Made by a program: the position numbers and the translations under genes. A stretch of DNA of 6,283 nt from JAQVWU01 sp964628455 (GTDB taxonomy: Bacteria > Bacillota > Clostridia > Oscillospirales > CAG-272). How positions within the stretch are numbered: position 1 is the stretch's first letter; each line of letters begins with the position of its first letter. Positions 1 to 6,141 of the stretch are shown in pieces. Location of the stretch: contig CAZVPD010000197.1 in NCBI GenBank assembly GCA_964628455.1, forward strand, positions 1 to 6,283, in the 5' to 3' direction. The notes under the pieces were generated by a model. It had not been told where the DNA came from, searched no databases, and saw only the letters and a program-made list of their open reading frames with translations.

Positions 1-1
1 G

Positions 2-355
2 ATGAGCGCGGAATACATCATGTCGGGCGGAAACGAACGCATTATTCTGTGCGAAAGAGGCATCAGGACCTTCGAGACCTACACGCGCAACACCCTGGAC
101 CTGTCGGCCGTGCCCATGCTGCACGAACTGACCCATCTGCCCGTGGTCATCGACCCCAGCCACGCGACGGGGATCGCCCGCCTGGTCAAACCCATGGCTC
201 TGGCGGCGACGGCCGCGGGAGCCGACGGCATCATGATGGAAGTGCACAACGACCCTCTCAAAGCCCTGTGCGACGGAGCCCAGTCGCTGACGCCCGAACA
301 ATTCGACGATGTGGCCGAAACGGTCAGAAAAATCAGGGAGATCGTAAAGCCATGA
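2..355 (+). CDS. aroF: DAHP synthase (3-deoxy-7-phosphoheptulonate synthase), type I-beta, C-terminal 117 residues; 5' truncated by window edge
   Basis: This enzyme condenses phosphoenolpyruvate with erythrose 4-phosphate, the first step of the shikimate pathway, in the cytoplasm. Only the C-terminal part of the TIM barrel is present; family members are about 340 residues, so roughly two thirds lies upstream. Visible motifs are CERGIRTFE (residues 17-25 of the fragment), TRNTLDLSAVP (28-38), DPSHATG (51-57), MMEVH (78-82) and DGAQSL (91-96). H54, E80 and D91 fit three of the four metal ligands; their spacing of 26 and 11 residues matches my recollection of the Thermotoga enzyme (H272, E298, D309). 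The fourth ligand, a cysteine, would be upstream. The first methionine is internal to the protein, not the start. The stop overlaps the tyrA start (ATGA at 352-355). Any N-terminal regulatory domain cannot be judged. The symbol is family-based; aroG or aroA(G) are used in other species. Confidence 0.95.
   Translation: MSAEYIMSGGNERIILCERGIRTFETYTRNTLDLSAVPMLHELTHLPVVIDPSHATGIARLVKPMALAATAAGADGIMMEVHNDPLKALCDGAQSLTPEQFDDVAETVRKIREIVKP
335..340 (+). promoter_or_regulatory. Probable ribosome binding site of tyrA (AGGGAG)
   Basis: A purine-rich AGGGAG lies 11 bases before the ATG at 352, inside the last codons of the DAHP synthase gene. The spacing is a little long. Together with the ATGA overlap it supports starting tyrA at 352. 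Confidence 0.55.
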
Positions 356-1185
356 CCGTCGGTATCGCGGGTCTGGGCCTGATCGGAGGCTCTCTGGCGA
401 AAGCGTATAAAGGCGCGGGGCACACCGTATACGGCTTTGATATTGACCGGAGCATTTTGGATTTCGCAAAACTGGCGGGCGCCGTCGACGAAACGCTGGA
501 CCGGGATACCCTGAAGTCCTGCGCCTGCATCGTGATCGCCGTGTATTCCGGCGCGGCGATCGCCTATCTGGAGAGCATAGCTCCCTTTGTCTCCGCGGAC
601 ACGGTCGTCATCGACTGCTGCGGGACCAAAAGCGCCGTGTGCAGCGCCTGTTTCGGGATCGCCGAAGAGCACGGCTTCACCTTCATCGGCGGCCATCCGA
701 TGGCGGGGACGCAGTATTCCGGATTCGGGCACAGCAGCGCGACTCTGTTTTCGGGGGCTTCGATGATCATCGTGCCCCCCCGTTTCGACGACATCGGTCT
801 GATCGACAGGGTCAAAACACTGCTCGAACCGCTCCGCCTGAAAAAGATCACCGTTTCCACCGCCGAAAAGCACGACGAGATCGTCGCCTTTACCTCCCAG
901 CTGCCGCACATCCTCTCAAGCGCCTATGTCAAGAGCCCGACGTCCGCGGTCCAGGCGGGATTTTCCGCGGGGAGCTATAAAGATCTGTCCCGCGTGGCGG
1001 CCATGAACGAACACATGTGGACGGACCTGTTCTTCGAAAACAGGGAAAACCTGATCAGGGAGCTCGATCTTTTTATCGGGGCGGTCGGCGAATACCGCCG
1101 CGTGCTGGCGGAAGAGGATGAAAGCGGGATGATTGCGCTTCTGGCGGAAGGCAACCGCTGCAAACAGGAGGCGGACGGCAGATGA
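352..1185 (+). CDS. tyrA: Prephenate dehydrogenase, 277 residues, without ACT domain
   Basis: TyrA oxidatively decarboxylates prephenate to 4-hydroxyphenylpyruvate, committing it to tyrosine. The N-terminus is a Rossmann fold with GLGLIGGS at residues 7-14. D30 ends the second strand (GFDID), an acidic residue that usually favours NAD+ over NADP+ (inference). The family motif GGHPMAG is at 113-119, with H115 the likely catalytic histidine. HDEIVAF is at 174-180 and SQLPHILSS at 182-190 begins the helical C-terminal domain. The protein ends soon after that domain, so it lacks the C-terminal ACT domain found in many Bacillus-type TyrA proteins. The ATG at 352 is chosen because the Rossmann motif begins directly after it and it overlaps the DAHP synthase stop. 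The same frame is open upstream to position 49, but that part is DAHP synthase read out of frame. Arogenate dehydrogenase activity cannot be excluded from sequence alone. Confidence 0.95.
   Translation: MTVGIAGLGLIGGSLAKAYKGAGHTVYGFDIDRSILDFAKLAGAVDETLDRDTLKSCACIVIAVYSGAAIAYLESIAPFVSADTVVIDCCGTKSAVCSACFGIAEEHGFTFIGGHPMAGTQYSGFGHSSATLFSGASMIIVPPRFDDIGLIDRVKTLLEPLRLKKITVSTAEKHDEIVAFTSQLPHILSSAYVKSPTSAVQAGFSAGSYKDLSRVAAMNEHMWTDLFFENRENLIRELDLFIGAVGEYRRVLAEEDESGMIALLAEGNRCKQEADGR
1166..1171 (+). promoter_or_regulatory. Ribosome binding site of aroB (AGGAGG)
   Basis: A perfect AGGAGG lies within the 3' end of tyrA, 10 bases before the ATG at 1182. It fixes the aroB start and shows that aroB can initiate on its own, despite its ATGA overlap with tyrA. 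Confidence 0.85.
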
Positions 1186-2255
1186 AAACGATCAGGGTGG
1201 AGACTTCGCGAAGCTATGACGCGGTCATTGCCGGCGGCCTTCTGGACGAGGCGGGTCCCCGCATTAAAAACGCGGCCGGCGGGTCAAACGCGGTCATACT
1301 GTCCGACGACAACGTGTACCCGCTGTACGGGGAAAAAGTCGCTTCGTCCCTCGCGTCCGCCGGCTACGGCGTGACAAATTTTATCATCAAAAACGGCGAA
1401 GCGTCCAAGAACGCCGCGAATTACATCGCGCTTCTGAATTTCATGGCCGGCCGTCACCTGACCCGTTCCGACGTCCTCGTGGGACTGGGGGGCGGAGTCG
1501 TCGGCGACCTCGCGGGTTTCGCGGCGTCCACCTATCTGAGGGGGATCCCCCTCGTTTTAATACCCACGACGCTGCTTGCCGCCGTGGATTCCTCGGTCGG
1601 AGGCAAAAACGCGATCGACCTGGACGCCGGGAAGAACCTTGCGGGGACGTTTTATCAGCCCTCCCTGGTGCTGTGCGATCCCCGCGTGCTGTCCACCCTG
1701 GAGGAGTCCGTCTTTACGGACGGATGTGCGGAAGTGATCAAATACGGCGTCATCACGGACAAAGAACTTTTTCATATACTCGGGACACCCGTGAAGGACC
1801 GGCTTGAGGAGGTCATCTCCCGGTGCGTCGGGATCAAGCGGGACATCGTCTGCGGGGACGAGTTTGACACGGGCCTGCGCCAGCTGCTCAATTTCGGCCA
1901 CACGGTCGGCCACGCCGTCGAGCTGTGCAGCGGCTATACGATCCCGCACGGCAGCGCCGTCTCGATCGGGATGGCCGTGATCTCCCGCGCGGCCGCCGCG
2001 ACGGGTCTGTGCAGCCCTTCCTGCCGCGACGGGATTCTGGCGATGCTGAAGCGATACAGCCTTCCCGCGGAAACGCCTTTCGGCCCGGACGACCTGTTTA
2101 ACGCAGCCCTTTCGGATAAAAAAAGGTCGGGCGGTCTCATCACCCTCGTCGTGCCCGAGGAAATAGGCCGGTGCGTCCTGAAAAAATACACCCTCGCCGA
2201 ATGCGCGGAGATCATCCGTTTGGGCACGGAAAGCGGAGAGGGGGCAGAATCATGA
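1182..2255 (+). CDS. aroB: 3-dehydroquinate synthase, 357 residues
   Basis: AroB cyclises DAHP to 3-dehydroquinate, the second shikimate-pathway step, using NAD+ and a divalent metal. Visible blocks are GEASKN (72-77), the nucleotide-binding stretch GLGGGVVGDLAGFAAS (101-116), PTTLLAAVDSSVGGKNAID (128-146), GCAEVIKYG (181-189), LNFGHTVGHA (236-245) and PHG (255-257). By family alignment E184, H240 and H256 are the metal ligands; the 16-residue spacing between the two histidines fits the known fungal structure. K187 and H244 are further active-site residues. Length is typical for the family (about 350-370). The start at 1182 is supported by the AGGAGG upstream and the overlap with the tyrA stop. 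The stop at 2253-2255 overlaps the aroA start. No key residue is missing. Confidence 0.97.
   Translation: MKTIRVETSRSYDAVIAGGLLDEAGPRIKNAAGGSNAVILSDDNVYPLYGEKVASSLASAGYGVTNFIIKNGEASKNAANYIALLNFMAGRHLTRSDVLVGLGGGVVGDLAGFAASTYLRGIPLVLIPTTLLAAVDSSVGGKNAIDLDAGKNLAGTFYQPSLVLCDPRVLSTLEESVFTDGCAEVIKYGVITDKELFHILGTPVKDRLEEVISRCVGIKRDIVCGDEFDTGLRQLLNFGHTVGHAVELCSGYTIPHGSAVSIGMAVISRAAAATGLCSPSCRDGILAMLKRYSLPAETPFGPDDLFNAALSDKKRSGGLITLVVPEEIGRCVLKKYTLAECAEIIRLGTESGEGAES
2238..2244 (+). promoter_or_regulatory. Ribosome binding site of aroA (GAGGGGG)
   Basis: A G-rich purine run lies 7 bases before the ATG at 2252, inside the 3' end of aroB. The open frame runs upstream to 2171, but this site and the ATGA overlap pick 2252 as the start. 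Confidence 0.65.
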
Positions 2256-3581
2256 ACGTGACGGTCAGACCGGCGGAACTTCACGGTGAGATCAAGGCGG
2301 TCGCCTCCAAGTCGTTCGCCCACAGGCTGCTCATCCTGTCCGCCTTGTCGGACAAAATCACCGTCATCCGGTGCCCGGAAAGCTCGGAGGACATCGAAGC
2401 GACGGTCCGCTGCCTGACGGCTCTCGGAGCGAAGATCGCGCGGATCCCCGAAGGGTTCTCGGTCATCCCCGCCGACCGAACGGCGGTCCCCGGCGGCCGC
2501 GTCCTCGACTGCGGGGAAAGCGGTTCGACCCTTCGCTTCCTGCTCCCCGTGGCCTGCGCGCTGAAGGCGGACGCGGTCTTCGAAGGCCGCGGAAGGCTGC
2601 CGCAGCGGCCCGTCGGTCCGCTGCTGACCGCCCTTGCCGAACACGGCTGCACCCTGAGCTCCGGCGAGGGGCTGCCGCTGCGCTGCGTCGGGCAGCTGAC
2701 GGGGGGGACGTTTTCCGTGCCCGCGAACATCTCGTCCCAGTTTGTCTCGGGCCTGCTGCTCGCCCTGCCGCTGCTCCCGGAAAAGAGCCTTTTAAAGCTG
2801 ACCGGGGACATAGAATCTAAAAATTATATCGAAATGACCCTGTCTGCGATGCGGATGTTCGGCGCGGAGATCGGTTTTTCACCCGATTCCATGGCCGTAG
2901 AAGGCGGCGGGGAATACCGGTCCCCGGGGACCGTCGAGGTGGAGGGCGACTGGTCCAACGCGGCGTTCTGGCTGTGCGCCGGAGCCATGGGAAAGTCCGG
3001 CATCGTATGCCGGGGACTCGACCCGGATTCGGCGCAGGGGGACAAAGCGGTCCTCGGAATATTAAGGGCGTTCGGGGCCGAAGTCTCCGCGGATAAAAGC
3101 GGCGTCTGCGTGAAGGGAAACGAGCTGCGCGGAACGGTGATCGATGCGAAGGACATCCCGGACCTGGTCCCCGTCCTCGCGGCGGTCGCCTCCGNNNNNN
3201 NNNNCGTCAACGTCTTCCTCCTCGACCGCCCAGTAGTCGGCGGTCGCCTCCGTCGCGAAAGGAAAAACAAGGATAATAAATGCCGCGCGCCTCCGCATCA
3301 AGGAAAGCGACCGGCTGAAAGCGGTCGCCGAAACCCTGTCGGCTCTGGGCTCCGTGATCTCGGAGACCGGAGACGGCCTGGTCATCACCGGACAGGGGGG
3401 ACTCAAAGGCGGCGCGGTCGATTCCTTCGGAGACCACCGCATCGCCATGACGGCGGCCGTCGCGTCCGCCGTCTGTTCGGGTCCGGTCACGATCGGACAT
3501 GCGGAAGCGGTCCGTAAATCCTATCCGGGATTTTTCACGGATTTCGGATCCCTCAACGGAAATTTTGAAATGAAAGCGTGA
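2252..3581 (+). CDS. aroA: 3-phosphoshikimate 1-carboxyvinyltransferase (EPSP synthase), interrupted by an assembly gap; intact when repaired (423 residues)
   Basis: AroA transfers the enolpyruvyl group of PEP to shikimate 3-phosphate, giving EPSP. The first 314 residues are read from 2252 to 3194 and the last 109 resume in another frame near 3252. Active-site residues by comparison with the E. coli enzyme: K20-S21 and R25 (SKSFAHR), R95 in GESGSTLRF (88-96), R119 in LPQRP, S161-S162-Q163 (SSQF) and D304 (IPD). After joining 3194 to 3253 the protein reads on through KESDRL (E332), GDHRIAM (H376, R377) and K403. D304 to E332 is 28 residues, the same as D313 to E341 in E. coli. The repaired length of 423 is normal for the family. 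The break is therefore a sequence artefact rather than a pseudogene. The SGST substitution in the glycine-rich loop suggests a class II type rather than the E. coli type (inference). The stop is 4 bases before aroC. Confidence 0.93.
3180..3252 (+). repeat. Direct repeat of 15 bases flanking the gap (3180-3194 and 3238-3252), likely misassembly
   Basis: CGGCGGTCGCCTCCG occurs at 3180-3194, just left of the N run, and again at 3238-3252. Between them lie the 10 N and 33 extra bases (3205-3237) with no counterpart in AroA proteins. Removing 3195-3252 (58 bases, one more than a multiple of three) restores the reading frame and yields AVASVAKGKTRI at the junction, as expected for EPSP synthase. 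The extra bases also form an inverted repeat with the right copy: 3223-3230 pairs with 3239-3246. That is consistent with a fold-back or chimeric read end. Confidence 0.88.
3195..3204. other. Assembly gap of 10 N inside aroA
   Basis: Ten undetermined bases join two sequence pieces. The left piece ends in, and the right piece repeats, the same 15 bases. The true gap is therefore probably negative (an unmerged overlap), not ten missing bases. Confidence 0.98.
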
Positions 3582-3585
3582 GAGC

Positions 3586-4683
3586 ATGTCTTCATCCTAC
3601 GGTAAGAATATCAGGATCACGATCTTCGGGCAGTCGCATTCCGATTCGGTCGGCGTGTGCGTCGACGGCCTTCCCGCGGGTTTTCCGGTCGATCCCGGCG
3701 CCCTGGACGCTTTTTTGAAAAGGCGCTCCTCCGGGAACAAACCGTACGCGACCGCGCGCGCGGAGCCCGACCGGATCGAGATTTTATCCGGCATCGCCGG
3801 CGGGCGCACCTGCGGCGCACCGCTGACCGCCGTCATCAGAAATACCGACGTCAGGTCCGGGGATTACAGTGACCTGCGCGATATCCCGCGCCCCTCCCAC
3901 GCGGACTACGGCGCGCAGATAAAATTCAAAGGATTTCAGGACGTCTCGGGCGGAGGACATTTTTCGGGGCGCCTGACCGCCCCCCTGTGCGTGGCGGGGG
4001 GGATCTGCCTGCAAATATTAAAAACATACGGGATCGAAATCGCGGCCCATATCTATGCGATCGGAGGCGTTGCCGACCTGCCGTTTGATCTGTCAGGGGT
4101 CTCCGCGGCTGATTTCGACCGAATCAGAAGCAACGGTTTCCCGGTCCTCGACGCCGGTCAGGGGCAGAAAATGCTGGCTCTGATCGAAAAAGTCCGGCAG
4201 GAGGGCGATTCGGTAGGAGGGATCGTCGAGTGCGCCGTCCTCGGGATGCCGGCGGGGCTGGGGGATCCGATCTACGACGGGATCGAAAACCGCGTCTCCT
4301 CGGCCGTCTTCGGGATCCCTGCGGTCAAAGGCATCGAATTCGGAAACGGTTTCGCCTGCGCCGCCCTGAAGGGGTCGGAGAACAACGACGGTTTTTATAT
4401 CGAAAACGGCGTCGTCCGTACAAAAACCAACAGCCACGGGGGGATCCTCGGGGGCATCACCTCGGGAATGCCCGTCGTTTTCCGCGCCGCTTTCAAGCCC
4501 ACTCCGTCCATAGCAAAGGAGCAGGACAGCATCAGCTTTTCAAGACAGGAAAACGTCAGACTCGCCGTCAGGGGCAGGCACGACCCTTGCATCGTTCCGC
4601 GCGCCGTTCCCTGCGTCGAAGCGGCCGCGGCCGTCGCGGTCTTCGATGTGTTTCTCGAAAATAAAAAATTTAAAGGGGTATAG
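3586..4683 (+). CDS. aroC: Chorismate synthase, 365 residues
   Basis: AroC removes phosphate from EPSP in a 1,4-trans elimination that needs reduced FMN, giving chorismate. Family blocks are GQSHSDSVGVCVDGLPAG (15-32), corresponding to the first signature (usually GESHG); RRSSGNKPYATARAEPDRIEILSG (from 46); RPSHADY (102-108); SGGGHFSGRLTAP (121-133), where many bacteria have GGGRSSARETA; FKPTPSIAKEQ; and RGRHDPCIVPRAVPCVEA (329-346), the third signature. H18 and H105 match the two catalytic histidines known from the fungal enzyme. Length is within the family range. The start lies 4 bases after the aroA stop, with only a weak purine stretch (GAGAG) before it, so initiation may depend on ribosomes arriving from aroA (inference). 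The stop is 5 bases before pheA. Confidence 0.97.
   Translation: MSSSYGKNIRITIFGQSHSDSVGVCVDGLPAGFPVDPGALDAFLKRRSSGNKPYATARAEPDRIEILSGIAGGRTCGAPLTAVIRNTDVRSGDYSDLRDIPRPSHADYGAQIKFKGFQDVSGGGHFSGRLTAPLCVAGGICLQILKTYGIEIAAHIYAIGGVADLPFDLSGVSAADFDRIRSNGFPVLDAGQGQKMLALIEKVRQEGDSVGGIVECAVLGMPAGLGDPIYDGIENRVSSAVFGIPAVKGIEFGNGFACAALKGSENNDGFYIENGVVRTKTNSHGGILGGITSGMPVVFRAAFKPTPSIAKEQDSISFSRQENVRLAVRGRHDPCIVPRAVPCVEAAAAVAVFDVFLENKKFKGV
4672..4678 (+). promoter_or_regulatory. Ribosome binding site of pheA (AAAGGGG)
   Basis: AAAGGGG lies at the very end of aroC, 10 bases before the ATG at 4689. It is the best Shine-Dalgarno match near this start and supports it. Confidence 0.7.
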
Positions 4684-4688
4684 GTAAA

Positions 4689-5831
4689 ATGGACCTGAAT
4701 GAACTGCGTAAAAGCATCGACGAAGCGGACGACGGGATCATAGAGAATTTCCGCCGCAGAATGGAACTGTCCGCCCGGGTCGCCGGATACAAGAAAGAAC
4801 ACGGTCTGCCCGTGTATGATTCCGCAAGGGAGCGTCAGAAACTCTCCGACGTGTGTGAAAAGTCGGGCGAGGAGCTGCGCACCTACACGGCCGCGCTCTA
4901 CTCCCTGATCTTCGAGATCAGCCGTTCGTACCAGAGCAAGATCATCAGCGAACCGTCCGGCCTGATGGACCAGATCCTGAACGCGATCGACCATACGGAC
5001 AGGATGTTCCCGCAGAATGCGTTTGTGGCATGTCAGGGCGTCGAGGGTGCCTTTTCGCAGATCGCCTGCGACAAGCTGTTCGGAATGCCGAACATCCTGT
5101 ACATGAGCACCTTTGAGGGGGTCTTTTCGGCGATCGACAACGGACTCTGCCGCTACGGGGTGCTTCCGATCGAAAACAGCACGGCGGGTTCGGTCAACAA
5201 GATCTACGACCTGATGATGCGCTACAACTTCAACATCGTAAGGAGCGTCCGGTTAAAGATCGACTGCAACCTCCTCGTCAAAAAGGGCACGGAACTGAAA
5301 GACATCCGGGAGATCTACTCGCACGAGCAGGCGATCAGCCAGTGCGCGGAATTTCTGAAGAACAAAAAGGACGTCAAAGTGACCGTGTGCGAAAACACGG
5401 CGATCGCTGCGAAAATGGTCGCGGAATCCGGCAGGCCGGACGTAGCCGCGATCTCGTCGCGCTCGTGCGTGGACCTGTATGACCTCAAATGCCTTGCGGA
5501 ATCCATTCAGGACACGGGGAACAACTACACGCGCTTCATCTGCATCTCCAAAAACCTCGAGATTTACGCGGGAGCGGATAAAACGAGCATCATGATGATC
5601 GTTTCCAACAAGCCCGGGTCTTTATACAAGGTTCTGTCCCGATTCTACGCGCTCGGGATCAACCTCATCAAGCTGGAGAGCCGTCCGCTTCCCGACCGTG
5701 ATTTCGAAGTCATGTTCTATTTTGATCTGGATACCTCTGTCTATTCGAATCAGTTTGCGGAGCTGATCTGCGAACTGGACAGCATCTGCGAAAAATTCAA
5801 ATACCTCGGCAGCTATTCCGAAGTGATATGA
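4689..5831 (+). CDS. pheA: Bifunctional chorismate mutase / prephenate dehydratase with C-terminal ACT domain (P-protein), 380 residues
   Basis: PheA converts chorismate to prephenate and then to phenylpyruvate, the phenylalanine branch. An AroQ-type chorismate mutase fills about residues 1-86: R7, R24, K35, D44, R47 and E48 line up with R11, R28, K39, D48, R51 and E52 of E. coli, and S78 and Q82 with S84 and Q88. A linker follows. The dehydratase spans about 110-290, with GVEGAFSQIA (117-126, usually GPEGTFS), LPIENSTAGSV (159-169), YSHEQAISQC (210-219), CENTAIAAK (234-242) and the catalytic TRF motif (281-283). The ACT domain spans about 299-376, with GSLY (310-313, usually GALV/GALY) and ESRP (330-333), which bind phenylalanine. 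Feedback inhibition by phenylalanine is therefore likely. The TGA at 5829-5831 is followed by the operon terminator, so this is the last gene. Confidence 0.97.
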   Translation: MDLNELRKSIDEADDGIIENFRRRMELSARVAGYKKEHGLPVYDSARERQKLSDVCEKSGEELRTYTAALYSLIFEISRSYQSKIISEPSGLMDQILNAIDHTDRMFPQNAFVACQGVEGAFSQIACDKLFGMPNILYMSTFEGVFSAIDNGLCRYGVLPIENSTAGSVNKIYDLMMRYNFNIVRSVRLKIDCNLLVKKGTELKDIREIYSHEQAISQCAEFLKNKKDVKVTVCENTAIAAKMVAESGRPDVAAISSRSCVDLYDLKCLAESIQDTGNNYTRFICISKNLEIYAGADKTSIMMIVSNKPGSLYKVLSRFYALGINLIKLESRPLPDRDFEVMFYFDLDTSVYSNQFAELICELDSICEKFKYLGSYSEVI

Positions 5832-5837
5832 CCGGAA

Positions 5838-5853
5838 CCGGTCTTCGGACCGG
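5838..5853 (+). other. UUCG-tetraloop hairpin just after pheA
   Basis: Six perfect base pairs (CCGGTC 5838-5843 with GACCGG 5848-5853) enclose TTCG, giving the exceptionally stable C(UUCG)G loop in the + strand RNA. It begins 7 bases after the pheA stop. No T-run follows, so it is not a complete intrinsic terminator. It may protect the 3' end or help pause polymerase (inference). Confidence 0.8.
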
Positions 5854-5864
5854 ACTGCTGCAGC

Positions 5865-5912
5865 AAAAAAGACCGAGGCAGAACGGAATCCGCTCTGCCT
5901 CAGTCTTTTTTT
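5865..5912. terminator. Bidirectional intrinsic terminator between pheA (+) and 5S rRNA (-)
   Basis: The core stem pairs GAGGCAGA (5875-5882) with TCTGCCTC (5894-5901). Beyond one mismatch (5874/5902), GAC (5871-5873) pairs with GTC (5903-5905). Six A (5865-5870) lie on the left and seven T (5906-5912) on the right. Read rightwards it ends the aro operon transcript; read leftwards the A-run becomes a U-run and ends the 5S transcript, which finishes 7 bases to the right of the T-run. A small inner CGG/CCG pairing (5884-5886 with 5890-5892) caps the loop. Confidence 0.95.
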
Positions 5913-5918
5913 AATTGT

Positions 5919-6034
5919 GTTGGCGTCTACCTATCTTCCCGGACCGTCGCCAGCCAAGTATTGTCGGCGCCGCGCAGCTTAACTACCGTGTTCGGAATGG
6001 GAACGGGTGTACCCTGCACGCTGTAAATACCAAC
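5919..6034 (-). rRNA. rrf: 5S ribosomal RNA, about 116 nt
   Basis: On the minus strand the sequence carries the conserved 5S core: ACACCCGTTCCCATTCCGAA, then CACGG, TAGTTAAGC, and GCGCCGACAATACTTGG. The ends pair to form helix I: GUUGG at 6034-6030 with CCAAC at 5923-5919. Length of about 116 nt is normal for a Gram-positive bacterium. Ends are set by helix I and could be off by one or two bases. It lies 31 bases downstream of the tRNA-Lys gene on the same strand and is closed by the shared terminator. An open frame antisense to it (5915-6103) is not a gene. Confidence 0.95.
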
Positions 6035-6038
6035 TCAA

Positions 6039-6056
6039 ATGCGGTGAAAACCGCAT
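6039..6056 (-). other. Hairpin in the tRNA-Lys to 5S spacer (likely processing stem)
   Basis: Seven perfect pairs (ATGCGGT 6039-6045 with ACCGCAT 6050-6056) enclose four bases, read as UUUC in the minus-strand RNA. The hairpin occupies more than half of the 31-base spacer between the mature tRNA 3' end and the 5S 5' end. That placement fits a structure in a tRNA-5S precursor that keeps the spacer apart or guides cleavage (inference). Confidence 0.7.
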
Positions 6057-6065
6057 GGGGAACGC

Positions 6066-6141
6066 TGGTGCACCTTCAGGGACTCGAACCCTGGACCCAT
6101 TGATTAAGAGTCAATTGCTCTACCGGCTGAGCTAAAGGTGC
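6066..6141 (-). tRNA. tRNA-Lys (anticodon CUU), 76 nt with encoded CCA
   Basis: The minus strand folds into a complete cloverleaf. The acceptor GCACCTT pairs with AAGGTGC, followed by discriminator A and an encoded CCA (6068-6066). The D stem is GCTC/GAGC, the anticodon stem ATTGA/TCAAT holds the loop CTCTTAA, the variable loop has five bases (GGGTC), and the T arm is CAGGG-TTCGAGT-CCCTG. The anticodon is CTT (6110-6108), reading lysine AAG. All stems are fully paired, so the gene looks functional. It precedes 5S rRNA on the same strand. I see no convincing promoter directly upstream (6142-6283), so it is probably co-transcribed from something beyond the window. Confidence 0.98.

Noticed and set aside
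79..909. 276-codon minus-strand open frame
   Set aside because: It is antisense to DAHP synthase and tyrA, both clearly real. Long antisense frames are expected in GC-rich coding DNA, and the translation shows no recognisable motif.
49..1185. Longer open frame that would add about 100 residues before TyrA
   Set aside because: The extra part is the DAHP synthase coding sequence read in the wrong frame, is arginine/proline-rich, and lies before the Rossmann motif that should be at the N-terminus.
1934..2644. 236-codon minus-strand open frame across the aroB/aroA junction
   Set aside because: It is antisense to conserved catalytic regions of both genes, with a low-complexity charged translation and no family motif.
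3180..3252. A real insertion, intein or programmed frameshift in aroA
   Set aside because: The insert is 58 bases including Ns, has no splicing or slippery motif, and is explained by an unmerged overlap.
2171..3517. Open frame running from inside aroB through the N gap with an arginine-rich tail
   Set aside because: The first 27 codons belong to aroB in another frame, and the tail after the gap is aroA read out of frame because of the misassembly.
5915..6103. 62-codon + strand open frame ending LEPWTH
   Set aside because: It lies antisense to 5S rRNA and tRNA-Lys; peptides such as LQGLEPWTH are a known by-product of translating the reverse strand of tRNA genes.
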